A DNA stretch of 34,347 nucleotides from assembly GCA_934675165.1 (NCBI GenBank), contig CAKUPP010000011.1, positions 1-34,347 on the forward strand, read 5' to 3'. How positions within the stretch are numbered: the first letter of the stretch is position 1; each line of letters begins with the position of its first letter. Source of the stretch: an uncultured Eubacteriales bacterium. GTDB taxonomy: Bacteria > Bacillota > Clostridia > Oscillospirales > Acutalibacteraceae. Positions 7,788 to 15,457 of the stretch are shown here, piece by piece. Made by a program: the position numbers and the translations under genes. The notes beneath the pieces were generated by a model. That model was not told the origin of the DNA and did no database searches. It saw nothing but the letters and a program-made list of their open reading frames with translations.

Positions 7788-8912
7788 ATGAAAAAAATGG
7801 TATCAAAAACACTTTTAAGCTTATGCATATTATCTGGGGCTATGATGTGCAATCAGTTGTATGTTAATGCTGGATGCGGTATGAGTGTGCCGGCATATGA
7901 TGGAACGCTTATGCAAGCTGCAGAAGAAGGTAATCTAAACGGTATAAAATATTTGTTAAGTCACAGTGAAGATCCAATAAAAGATTTGAGTGAAACTTCG
8001 GGTGACGGAGAGACTGCCTTAACAATTGCAGCAAAAAATAATAACGAAGATATAGTAAAATATATTGTAAATCGTTACTATAAAATTAATAGTTATGAAA
8101 AAGAAAAGTTTTTGTATGTTGGATGTAAACCTGATAATAGTAATAGGCATATTAGTGATATGATTACAACTGCAGCTTCAAAAGGATATTATTCTATACT
8201 CAAATATATGATATTTAGCGAATGTAAGTATATTTATGGTGCTATGTATGGTGCTATGACTGATTCTTCTGCCAGAAATAAAATACCACAGATGATGGCA
8301 TATCTTATGAGGAGAAATTTTAATGATGCGGTTGTTTATTTAATTAAAAATGATGTTTTAAAATTTGGATTAAAATTGGAAACAAATACATTTGAGCGTT
8401 GTATTGATGTTGAAACTTTCGCGCATAGAAATAGTGATTTTTTCGGGTACTATTTAGGGACGCGTGATGTAAACGGTAACTTGAGTGAAGAAGTTGTTAG
8501 ATATTTTTCAGAATTAAGTATTAGGGAAGGGGGATTACCTCCAGTAGGCCTTTTAGACCAAGCTCTATTTAATTGTTGGAAAAATGAACACAATTTAACA
8601 AGGAGTGCTACAGGACTGGTAAATACGTTGTTAGAGAAGTTTAATGTGAATCCCGATAATCTTTTGTATGTAGCGTCTGGGTTTGCGCAAACGGATATGA
8701 TTATTTGTGCTTTGGAGCATGGAGCTGATCCTGAAAGAATGATTGAGGGAGAGGGTAAATCTTCTTTGGATTTTTTGAAAATATTAGCCAATGGCAGGGG
8801 CGGACCTTTACAAAGGCAACGCTCAGATGTATATCGAAAGATTTATAAAGCTTTATCAAATCTCTCATCATATGGAGAAAATTACGATGAACTTTATAAC
8901 GCAATGGAATAA
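7788..8912 (+). CDS. Exported ankyrin-repeat protein
   Basis: 374 residues. Residues 1-28 form a signal peptide (MKKMVSKTLLSLCILSGAMM... VNA). Ankyrin-like helix pairs follow: DGTLMQAAEEGNLNGIKYLL (39-57), GETALTIAAKNNNEDIVKYI (74-93), a degenerate ITTAASKGYYSILKYMIF, and a C-terminal LLYVASGFAQTDMIICALEHGADP. The middle part is less repeat-like. Ankyrin repeats bind other proteins; exported bacterial versions are frequently host-directed, but the partner cannot be read from sequence. GGAGGA is 7 bases before the ATG. It is a single-gene unit closed by a strong hairpin shared with the converging rubrerythrin gene. Confidence 0.85.
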   Translation: MKKMVSKTLLSLCILSGAMMCNQLYVNAGCGMSVPAYDGTLMQAAEEGNLNGIKYLLSHSEDPIKDLSETSGDGETALTIAAKNNNEDIVKYIVNRYYKINSYEKEKFLYVGCKPDNSNRHISDMITTAASKGYYSILKYMIFSECKYIYGAMYGAMTDSSARNKIPQMMAYLMRRNFNDAVVYLIKNDVLKFGLKLETNTFERCIDVETFAHRNSDFFGYYLGTRDVNGNLSEEVVRYFSELSIREGGLPPVGLLDQALFNCWKNEHNLTRSATGLVNTLLEKFNVNPDNLLYVASGFAQTDMIICALEHGADPERMIEGEGKSSLDFLKILANGRGGPLQRQRSDVYRKIYKALSNLSSYGENYDELYNAME

Positions 8913-8926
8913 TGATGTAATATAAG

Positions 8927-8981
8927 TAACAAAAAGTTATAGCTACCGATCTTTGAATAGGTAGCTATAACTTTTTTTGTT
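8927..8981. terminator. Bidirectional terminator, ankyrin gene / rubrerythrin gene
   Basis: A perfect 17-bp stem (AAAAAGTTATAGCTACC and its complement) around a 12-base loop has T-rich flanks on both strands, between two convergent genes. Confidence 0.92.
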
Positions 8982-8997
8982 GTCAATATTTTTTGTA

Positions 8998-9588
8998 TTA
9001 TAAAGCAATCCAGTTTTCTCTTATTTGATAGCCAATCGGGTGTTCACAAACTTTACAGATATCTGGAGCTTTTTTACTTGTTACGATTTCTCCGCAATTC
9101 AAGCAAATCCAACGTTCTTCTCTTTCTGATTCAAATAAAGTTTTGTTTTCAATATGTTTTATAAATTTTTCAAATCTTTCTCCATGAACTTTTTCTATTT
9201 TAGCTACTTTGAAAAAAATTTCAGAAATTTCAAAAAAGCCTTCGCTTTTTGCTTCTTCTCCAAATGATTTATATACATTGTTGTATTCTTCATATTCATT
9301 GTTTTGCGCACACTTTAGTAAATCGAGTGAGTTATTATAAATATCTACCGGATAATCAGATTCGATATGTACTGTTTTTCCATACAAGGGAGCAAGTTTT
9401 TTATAAAAAAGTTTAGCATGCTCTTTTTCTTGATTCGCTGTAAAAGTGAATAATTTTTCAATAACGGCAAGGCCTTCCTTTTTTGCTTGAGATGCTGCAA
9501 ACGTGTAGCGATTTCTTGCTTGACTTTCACCTGCAAAAGCTTTCATTAAATTAATTTTTGTATTGCTGTTTTCGAATGATATAGACAT
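8998..9588 (-). CDS. rbr: Rubrerythrin
   Basis: 196 residues. An N-terminal ferritin-like four-helix domain carries the di-iron ligands: E21 in GESQARNRY, the EKEH segment (54-57), the EEYNNVYKSFGEEA region (about 100-112) and the EKVH segment (132-135). A C-terminal rubredoxin-like domain holds one iron with CLNC (162-165) and CKVC (178-181). The full set is present and the length is usual. Rubrerythrin reduces hydrogen peroxide in anaerobes, taking electrons through rubredoxin or NADH-linked donors. AAGGAAG precedes the ATG. It is the last gene of the minus-strand run that begins with spoIIP, but it also has its own promoter at the end of murC. Confidence 0.95.
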   Translation of the reverse strand: MSISFENSNTKINLMKAFAGESQARNRYTFAASQAKKEGLAVIEKLFTFTANQEKEHAKLFYKKLAPLYGKTVHIESDYPVDIYNNSLDLLKCAQNNEYEEYNNVYKSFGEEAKSEGFFEISEIFFKVAKIEKVHGERFEKFIKHIENKTLFESEREERWICLNCGEIVTSKKAPDICKVCEHPIGYQIRENWIAL

Positions 9589-9637
9589 TTTATGACTTCC
9601 TTCTGTTTAAAATTTTATCTTTCGATAATGTACTAAC

Positions 9638-9666
9638 ATGATATATTTATTTTAAACCAATATCAA
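9638..9666 (-). promoter_or_regulatory. Promoter of rubrerythrin
   Basis: Minus strand TTGATA (9661-9666), 17-base spacer, TATCAT (9638-9643). The -35 box overlaps the murC stop codon. Confidence 0.6.
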
Positions 9667-11051
9667 GATAATTTATGGGACATTTTTTTCGCAATCATAT
9701 TTGCACATTTGTAAATATTGCCACCACCTAAAGTTATAACTAAATCACCTTGGCGAACATTTTGGCATATATAGTCGGTTATTTCTTCAAATGTTGGAAT
9801 GTAAAGTGATCCTGGTATTTTTTCAACTAAATTTTTTGAAGATATTCCATAGACATTTGTTTCTCTTACTGGTAATATATCAGAGATTATAGTTACCTGA
9901 GGAATTGAGAGTGCTTTGGCGAAATCTTCCATAAGTGTATAAGTTCTAGAAAACGTATGAGGTTGAAAAATTGCCCAAACTTTTCGAAAATTCATTTTTG
10001 ATGCAGCAGTTAGCGTAGTTGCTATTTCAGTGGGATGGTGTGCAAAATCATCAACAACTGTAACTCCATTAATTTCGCATAATTTTTCAAACCTTCTGTG
10101 AACTCCAGAAAAATTTTTTAATCCTCTTGATATAACATCGTGGTTTATTTTCAGAGCATCACATACTGCAAAAGATGCTAGTGCATTGTATAAATTGTGT
10201 ACGCCGGGGACACTTAGTGAAATATGAGCTAATTTTGTTTTTTTATTGTAGATATCAAAATTAGCGCATTGTGATGTATTAAAAATTACGTTTTTAGGAT
10301 AATAATCATTTTTTTCAGATTTTCCAAAAAAAACAATTTTTGCGTGATTTATGTTTTTTAGGGTATCTGTAACATTGGCATCGTCACCATTTGCGACTAT
10401 GAGGTTTGAAGTTTGTAAAGCAAATTGTCTAAAAGATTTTTTTATATTTTCCAGTGATCCGAAATAGTCAAGATGATCCGCTTCTATGTTGGTTATTACG
10501 GATATTTTAGGATTCAATTGTAAAAAGCTGTCTACGTATTCGCAAGCTTCGGTTACAATTATATCTGATTTTCCAAGGCGACTGTTTGAATTAATTTTAG
10601 GCAAAGTTCCTCCAATTATTGATGTAATGTCTTGGTTTGAATCAAGCAGTGCAGAGGTGATCATTGATGTTGTTGTTGTTTTACCATGTGTACCTGATAC
10701 ACCTATGGAATTTTTATATTGATTAAAAATTATGCCAAGCATTACACTTCTTTCTATTATGGGTATATTTTTATTTTTTGCTGCAACTATTTCTGGATTG
10801 TTTTCTTTTATGGCAGCAGAAAAAACAACAAGGTCTTGATTTGATATGTTTTTTCCCTCTTGTTTTAAATTTACTATTATTCCTAATTTTCTGACCTTTT
10901 CTAGCGTGTCCGATTCATATATATCTGATCCGGAAACTTCAAAACCTTCTTTGTGAAGGATTCCGGCTAAAGGGAACATGCCGGAACCTCCAATTCCTAT
11001 AAAGTAAATTTTTTTAACGTTGTTTAAATTCTTTATATTGCTGCTTTTCAT
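9663..11051 (-). CDS. murC: UDP-N-acetylmuramate--L-alanine ligase MurC
   Basis: 462 residues, the normal length. The N-terminal Rossmann-type motif GIGGSG (19-24) binds the UDP-sugar; the ATP loop GTHGKTTTT is at 120-128; then EACEY, ITNIEADHLDYFG, the HNLYNALA segment of the Mur ligase middle domain, and the C-terminal VVDDFAHHPTEIATTL signature specific to MurC. It adds L-alanine to UDP-MurNAc with ATP in the cytoplasm, the first peptide step of peptidoglycan synthesis. GAGG precedes the ATG by about 8 bases. It follows a membrane protein gene by 27 bases on the same strand and so probably belongs to the spoIIP transcript. Confidence 0.97.
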   Translation of the reverse strand: MKSSNIKNLNNVKKIYFIGIGGSGMFPLAGILHKEGFEVSGSDIYESDTLEKVRKLGIIVNLKQEGKNISNQDLVVFSAAIKENNPEIVAAKNKNIPIIERSVMLGIIFNQYKNSIGVSGTHGKTTTTSMITSALLDSNQDITSIIGGTLPKINSNSRLGKSDIIVTEACEYVDSFLQLNPKISVITNIEADHLDYFGSLENIKKSFRQFALQTSNLIVANGDDANVTDTLKNINHAKIVFFGKSEKNDYYPKNVIFNTSQCANFDIYNKKTKLAHISLSVPGVHNLYNALASFAVCDALKINHDVISRGLKNFSGVHRRFEKLCEINGVTVVDDFAHHPTEIATTLTAASKMNFRKVWAIFQPHTFSRTYTLMEDFAKALSIPQVTIISDILPVRETNVYGISSKNLVEKIPGSLYIPTFEEITDYICQNVRQGDLVITLGGGNIYKCANMIAKKMSHKLS

Positions 11052-11078
11052 TGTATTACCTCTTCACAAAATAAATTA

Positions 11079-11705
11079 TTATATTTTTAGATTATAATGG
11101 TTGTTTTTTCTTTGTGTGTGTTTTGAATTTCTTGAAGGAGTATATTTTTTTGATGTTTTAAAACTAGAAACAATGCTTTTGATAATGATTAAAATTCCGC
11201 CTAAAATAAATATCCATGCAATAATTGTTTTTATTATATTTGGAGTAGTATTTTTAATAAAAAAATTTGCAATGGTCGATGGTTTTGTTTCAATTTCAGA
11301 ATCATTTACTTCTGGTAAATCTAAATTTAAATCATTTTCATTAGATTCAATAGACTCAATTTTTTGTTCCTTCGTTGAATCTATGTCGCTGTTATCGCCT
11401 TCTGGAATTAATTCTATGGAACTTTTTTTAGCGGACTGATTTTTAGATTTTTCTTTTTGATTGTTATTTTCAGATTCTTTTTTTACGTTTTCTTCAGATT
11501 TAGTAATGTTATCTTTGTTAGATTGTTTTGGCGGAGGAGGTGTAGATTCATTTTTTTGTTGATTAGAGGAATCAGAAATTTCATTTGACGATTCATTCGT
11601 AGTAACATCTTCTTGCGCTGACACACAAAACAAACCAGCGCTACATATGGTAAAAACGAAAAGAGCAATAAAGGAGTTTTTAAGTAAATTATTTTTTAGT
11701 GTCAC
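11079..11705 (-). CDS. Exported, membrane-anchored low-complexity protein
   Basis: 208 residues. A GTG start (11703-11705) is supported by AGAAGGGA 7 bases upstream. A signal peptide covers about 1-30 (ending CVSA before QED). Residues 31-145 are an extracellular linker rich in Ser, Asn, Glu and Lys, with PPPP near its start. One transmembrane helix follows (about 158-178, IIKTIIAWIFILGGILIIIK), then a basic cytoplasmic tail (KYTPSRNSKHTQRKNN). I recognise no domain. It lies between a small membrane protein and murC in the minus-strand run, which suggests a cell-envelope role, but nothing more can be said. Confidence 0.75.
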   Translation of the reverse strand: MTLKNNLLKNSFIALFVFTICSAGLFCVSAQEDVTTNESSNEISDSSNQQKNESTPPPPKQSNKDNITKSEENVKKESENNNQKEKSKNQSAKKSSIELIPEGDNSDIDSTKEQKIESIESNENDLNLDLPEVNDSEIETKPSTIANFFIKNTTPNIIKTIIAWIFILGGILIIIKSIVSSFKTSKKYTPSRNSKHTQRKNNHYNLKI

Positions 11706-11776
11706 TTTTAAATCCCTTCTCTCTTCTGTTGTTTGTAATCTTTTTAAAACCTACAAAGTACATTGTATCACAATTT

Positions 11777-11992
11777 TTAAAAATTTAAAATTAAATCTTT
11801 ACCCATTAAATTAAATTTTACTATTTTTATTTTTCCGTTTTCTATGCTGTAGTCTAAAATGTTTGTTGCATTTTTGTTTATGATTTTTTGTGCGCTTTTT
11901 TCAATTGTTATAAATCCTGTGATTAATGCAAGGATATAGGTAGTTGAAAGCATAGAAATTAAAAACAATTTTAAATTTTTATTTTTTTTCAT
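11777..11992 (-). CDS. Small single-pass membrane protein downstream of spoIIP
   Basis: 71 residues: a basic start (KKNKNLK), one hydrophobic helix (about 9-27, FLISMLSTTYILALITGFI) and an outward-facing part of about 40 residues with Lys/Ile/Asn. AAGGAG lies about 10 bases before the ATG and the spoIIP stop is only 14 bases upstream, so the two are co-transcribed and perhaps coupled. No family recognised. Confidence 0.7.
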   Translation of the reverse strand: MKKNKNLKLFLISMLSTTYILALITGFITIEKSAQKIINKNATNILDYSIENGKIKIVKFNLMGKDLILNF

Positions 11993-12006
11993 TTTTTTGC
12001 AACTCC

Positions 12007-13161
12007 TTATTCTTTTAAATCTTCAAAAAGTTTTGCTAGTGCTTCTCCTATTAAAGTGCCCGTGTTTGTGGCTTCTTCTAGTGTGTTTACATCGCTGCCG
12101 ACTTCTATAAGCAATGAACCAGGTGTAATGTGCTCATTGTATTTCACATTTGCAAAATGTAAGGGCCTTGTTATTCCTGGAAACATGGTTTCGCAATATT
12201 TTTGAATTTTTAGTGCAAGCCTTAAGTTTTTGATCCAATCTGGAAATCCTAAGCTTCCATCTGAATCGCATCCAGAAACTATCATCATTTGAGCTGCTTT
12301 TTTATTTTCGTATTTAAATGTTGGCTTTATTTTTCCAGTTTCGCGATTACCCAAACTATCTCTGTGAATATCAATTACAACCTGTATTGATGGATTTTTT
12401 TCTAAATTTTTTCTAATGGTTTTAGAAGCTCTTGAATAGGAACCGTTGTATGTTGGATTGTCATGATAAGTTGTATCGTGAATAGTTTGTATATTATGAC
12501 TATTTAATTTTTCTGTTATGGCGTCACCTACTTTTATAACGTTTTTTGAATTATTCAGTGATCTTGGATAAAAACTTTCATAAAAAAATCCTTGATCGTT
12601 GAACATGTAAGATTCTGACGTATGAGTGTGAAAAATTAGTACTTGTGGTTTTGAAGTTTTTGTTATTTTTATATTTGCTTTCTGATGCAATAAATCAGTA
12701 AAATTCAAATTTTGATTTGTAGAATTTTTAATATAAAAATTTTCGCATTTTGTACCTCCTTTTCCAAAATAACTTTCGATTATTTTATATTTTTTTTCGC
12801 CAGGGACATGAGTTTCTTCTGTTGCTTGTTTTGAAGTTTCGTTTGGCAGCAAATTTTTGTTACTATGTGTTTGCGGATTAACTAGAGGTTCGTTTTGTAG
12901 TTGTACGCTATTAGTATCTGCTGTAAACTCTGGTATATTACTTTTGCATTTTTTGAAAAATGAATATTTTTTTAGATTTGTGATGGAAAGCGGATTGGAA
13001 ATTATTGATTCAGCTGCAAATAGATTGATTTTATTTAAATATGGCTTATCCGATAAATTTTTTATTTTTATAGCTAAACACATGAATGCAATTGAAATTG
13101 AAAAAGCAGCCAATATATCAGAAGAAAAGCAGACTATCTTTTTTTTTGTTACAACATTCAT
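12007..13161 (-). CDS. spoIIP: Stage II sporulation protein P
   Basis: 384 residues. One N-terminal transmembrane helix (about 17-33) anchors the protein; a variable linker of about 130 residues follows; then the SpoIIP catalytic domain with HTHTSESY (178-185), DIHRD (264-268), HFANVKYNEH (335-344) and the catalytic-type Glu in LLIEVGSDVNTLEEA (351-364). SpoIIP is an amidase and endopeptidase that, with SpoIID and SpoIIM, trims peptidoglycan during forespore engulfment. All family signatures are intact. GGAGG is 10 bases before the ATG. Together with BofA it indicates that parts of the endospore pathway are retained. In relatives it is expressed under sigma-E; I could not fix a sigma-E promoter here. 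Confidence 0.95.
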   Translation of the reverse strand: MNVVTKKKIVCFSSDILAAFSISIAFMCLAIKIKNLSDKPYLNKINLFAAESIISNPLSITNLKKYSFFKKCKSNIPEFTADTNSVQLQNEPLVNPQTHSNKNLLPNETSKQATEETHVPGEKKYKIIESYFGKGGTKCENFYIKNSTNQNLNFTDLLHQKANIKITKTSKPQVLIFHTHTSESYMFNDQGFFYESFYPRSLNNSKNVIKVGDAITEKLNSHNIQTIHDTTYHDNPTYNGSYSRASKTIRKNLEKNPSIQVVIDIHRDSLGNRETGKIKPTFKYENKKAAQMMIVSGCDSDGSLGFPDWIKNLRLALKIQKYCETMFPGITRPLHFANVKYNEHITPGSLLIEVGSDVNTLEEATNTGTLIGEALAKLFEDLKE

Positions 13162-13309
13162 ACGAATACGTCCTCCAGAAAATTTTTTATATTTAATTTT
13201 TAATTTATTGTTATAAAAAATTTAAAATGTAATATGAGAATATAAATAATTGTAAAATTATAGTAATTGATATTATTCAAAATAAATTGAAATATTTTAA
13301 ATTAAATTG

Positions 13310-13338
13310 TTGACCAAGTTAAAAATATATTGTATTAT
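13310..13338 (+). promoter_or_regulatory. Promoter of the exported protein gene at 13381
   Basis: TTGACC, 17-base spacer, TATTAT, close to consensus, about 40 bases before the start codon. Confidence 0.7.
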
Positions 13339-13380
13339 ATAGTAGTATTTAATTTAGTTTTGTGAGGTATGAGAGAACAA

Positions 13381-13755
13381 ATGAATAAATCAAAATTTTA
13401 TTTGGTGTTGTGTACTGTTTTGATGGCTATGTGTATAATTTTTGTTGGTAACGGTGCAAAGGGGATGGAAATGTGCAACATAGAACATGAAAATTTACAT
13501 AATATGGCGATTGAGTGGAACGAATTAAAAAAAAAATTAAAAGATTATGAATCCAAAAAACCGTTTTGTTTAAATAAGCTTAACCCATATGTAAGTTATG
13601 ACGATGTGAGTAATTATTTAAAAGATGACAAATCGCTTCATGGAATAATTAAAAATTTAACTAAAATGTTTTGCGATTCTATTGATAAAAATCTTGATGT
13701 AACTTTAGAATGCAGGAAGTTAATTTGTAATTTAGAAAGTCAAAAGATAATGTGA
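13381..13755 (+). CDS. Small exported protein of unknown function
   Basis: 124 residues. A signal peptide covers about 1-27 (MNKSKFYLVLCTVLMAMCIIFVGNGAKG). The mature part is about 97 residues, Lys/Asn/Asp-rich and predicted helical, with cysteines at CNIEHEN, PFCLN, MFCDS, LECRK and LICNL. Start choice: the ATG at 13369 would leave one base after GAGG, while the ATG at 13381 leaves about 13; I choose 13381 but this is uncertain by four residues. It is a lone gene with its own promoter, between spoIIP and a small membrane protein gene that both face the other way. No family recognised. Confidence 0.7.
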   Translation: MNKSKFYLVLCTVLMAMCIIFVGNGAKGMEMCNIEHENLHNMAIEWNELKKKLKDYESKKPFCLNKLNPYVSYDDVSNYLKDDKSLHGIIKNLTKMFCDSIDKNLDVTLECRKLICNLESQKIM

Positions 13756-13760
13756 GTGAG

Positions 13761-14060
13761 TTATTTTTGAATCTGTTTTAGATTTGTTTCAATAAATTTT
13801 GATGTGTTTTTTAATTTTTGCACTATAGATTGTGAAAGATGACATGCGTATTCTTTGTCAAATTTCTCTGTGCAAAAATTATTTTGGTACCAAAATTTTA
13901 TGGATTCATATTGGCATGGCCTACTTGATTTTATGAACATTATGGAGCAGAGTAAAATTGCACATGTTAATATTCTTATGATTGTGATGTTTAATGACTG
14001 ATGCTTTTCGGATGAATTTGAGTTTGTAATAGGAGAATCTGCACTAAAGTCATTTTTCAA
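13761..14060 (-). CDS. Small membrane protein with extracellular tail
   Basis: 99 residues: a polar N-terminus of about 23 residues, one transmembrane helix (about 24-44, LNITIIRILTCAILLCSIMFI) and an outside part with FWYQNNFCTEKF and a Gln/Lys-rich helix. The segment resembles small membrane proteins I recall from Clostridia but cannot name. An in-frame stop directly precedes the ATG, so the start is fixed. A GAGGTGAGGTG site is about 14-18 bases away, farther than usual. It converges with the exported protein gene, with only 5 bases between their ends. Confidence 0.6.
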   Translation of the reverse strand: MKNDFSADSPITNSNSSEKHQSLNITIIRILTCAILLCSIMFIKSSRPCQYESIKFWYQNNFCTEKFDKEYACHLSQSIVQKLKNTSKFIETNLKQIQK

Positions 14061-14078
14061 ATTTTTTCACCTCACCTC

Positions 14079-14107
14079 TTTACTAATACGTGAAAATATG
14101 TTACAAT
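14079..14107 (+). promoter_or_regulatory. Promoter of the 36-residue ORF and tmcAL-folC
   Basis: TTTACT (14079-14084), 17-base spacer, TACAAT (14102-14107). The box lies next to the ribosome binding region of the divergent gene ending at 14060. Confidence 0.6.
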
Positions 14108-14149
14108 ATTATTATGTAGGAATAAAAATTAAAAAAGGGAGAATAAAAT

Positions 14150-14260
14150 ATGAAGAGATCACACAGAGGTAGAAAATATTTTATTAAATTTGTTGCAGTT
14201 GTTGCTGCCATACTTACACTTGGCGGCCTGATCACGTCAATTATTGCATACACTTGTTAG
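14150..14260 (+). CDS. 36-residue membrane peptide upstream of tmcAL
   Basis: A short frame encodes a basic N-terminus (KRSHRGRKYFIK) followed by a hydrophobic helix (about 13-33) ending IIAYTC. AAGGGAG sits 8 bases before the ATG and a good promoter lies upstream. The tmcAL start follows 9 bases after the stop, with its ribosome binding site overlapping the stop codon, so translation is probably coupled. It may be a leader peptide or a small membrane protein; no known family. Confidence 0.6.
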   Translation: MKRSHRGRKYFIKFVAVVAAILTLGGLITSIIAYTC

Positions 14261-14269
14261 AGGTTTACC

Positions 14270-15457
14270 GTGAAAATTGGTGCAATAACAACAGAGTTTA
14301 ATCCTTTTCATAGAGGTCATGAATATATTGTTAAAGAGACGAAAAAATGTGGGGTTACTCATCTCGTAGCAGTCATGAGTGGAAATTATGTTCAGCGTGG
14401 TGAGCCTGCTATTTTGTCTAAAAAAGCTCGTACTGAGATGGCGCTTGCACACGGCGTAGATTTAGTTGTGGAAATGCCTACGGTTCGGGCTATTTCTTCT
14501 GCACAAAGGTATGCTTTTAGTGCTATTGAAATTATGAATATGTTGGGGTGTGTTGACTATCTAGTTTTTGGTAGCGAATGTGGAGACATGTCTCTTTTAA
14601 CACAAATTTCAAATGTTGTTTCGAAAGAAAAATTTTCCCAGATATTAAAAAGAAAAATTTCTTCAGGTATTAATTTTGCAAAGGCGCGCGAAGAAGCAAT
14701 TAGTGAAGAATTGGGTTATGCGGTGTCAAAATTGGTAAAATATCCAAATAATAATTTAGGTGTGGAATATTTGAATGCTTTGAATTTTACTCGCTCAAAT
14801 ATTAAACCTATTACTATTAAACGTGTTGAGCACTCTAGAGAAGGGGATTTAATATCAGCTGCAAAAATTCGCTCTATGATAAAAAAGGGGATTTTCGAAA
14901 AAAATAATTTTTTAAGTGAAAAATGTTTTGATATTATCAAAAAAAATTATAATTTTTTAGCGTTTACAGAGAATGCAGAAAGAGCAATTTTGGCATTTCT
15001 CAGAACGAAATCAGCTAGTTTTTTTAAAAATATTTCTGACGTAACGGAAGGTTTAGAAAATAAGATTGCTGAGAGTATAAAAAATTCATGTAATTTTGAA
15101 CAACTTTGTTTTGGAATAAAGTCTAAACGATATACTATGTCTAGAATTAAAAGAATTATTTTATTAGCTTTTTTAGGCATAACTACTGAACTTCAGAATA
15201 TAAACATACCTTATATCAAAGTTTTAGGTAGTAACGAAAAAGGGTTTGAAGTTCTAAAAGTTTGTAAAGCTTTATCAAAAGTTCCTATTGTTACTAAGCG
15301 AAAGGAAATAATTAGGCTAGGTGTTGATGCCAAAAATTTTTTTGACCAGGAATGTAAATTTAGTGATTTGTACGGCATTTTTTGCAAGAATGTATTGCCA
15401 TGTTTGAGTGAAGAAACGTTCCAAATTGTCAGAGGTGAAAATTTTGAATTACTGTGA
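14270..15457 (+). CDS. tmcAL: tRNA(Met) cytidine acetate ligase TmcAL
   Basis: 395 residues, family length. The N-terminal nucleotidyltransferase fold shows TTEFNPFHRGHEYIV, with the HxGH motif at 14-17, then MSGNYVQRGEPAILSKKARTEMALAHGVDLVVEMP and the SAQRYAFSAIE segment, all characteristic of the YlbM/TmcAL family. The enzyme uses ATP and acetate to acetylate the wobble cytidine of elongator tRNA-Met. The GTG start has AGAGG 6 bases upstream, overlapping the stop of the 36-residue ORF. Its 3' end overlaps folC by 14 bases, so the genes form one operon. Confidence 0.92.
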   Translation: MKIGAITTEFNPFHRGHEYIVKETKKCGVTHLVAVMSGNYVQRGEPAILSKKARTEMALAHGVDLVVEMPTVRAISSAQRYAFSAIEIMNMLGCVDYLVFGSECGDMSLLTQISNVVSKEKFSQILKRKISSGINFAKAREEAISEELGYAVSKLVKYPNNNLGVEYLNALNFTRSNIKPITIKRVEHSREGDLISAAKIRSMIKKGIFEKNNFLSEKCFDIIKKNYNFLAFTENAERAILAFLRTKSASFFKNISDVTEGLENKIAESIKNSCNFEQLCFGIKSKRYTMSRIKRIILLAFLGITTELQNINIPYIKVLGSNEKGFEVLKVCKALSKVPIVTKRKEIIRLGVDAKNFFDQECKFSDLYGIFCKNVLPCLSEETFQIVRGENFELL

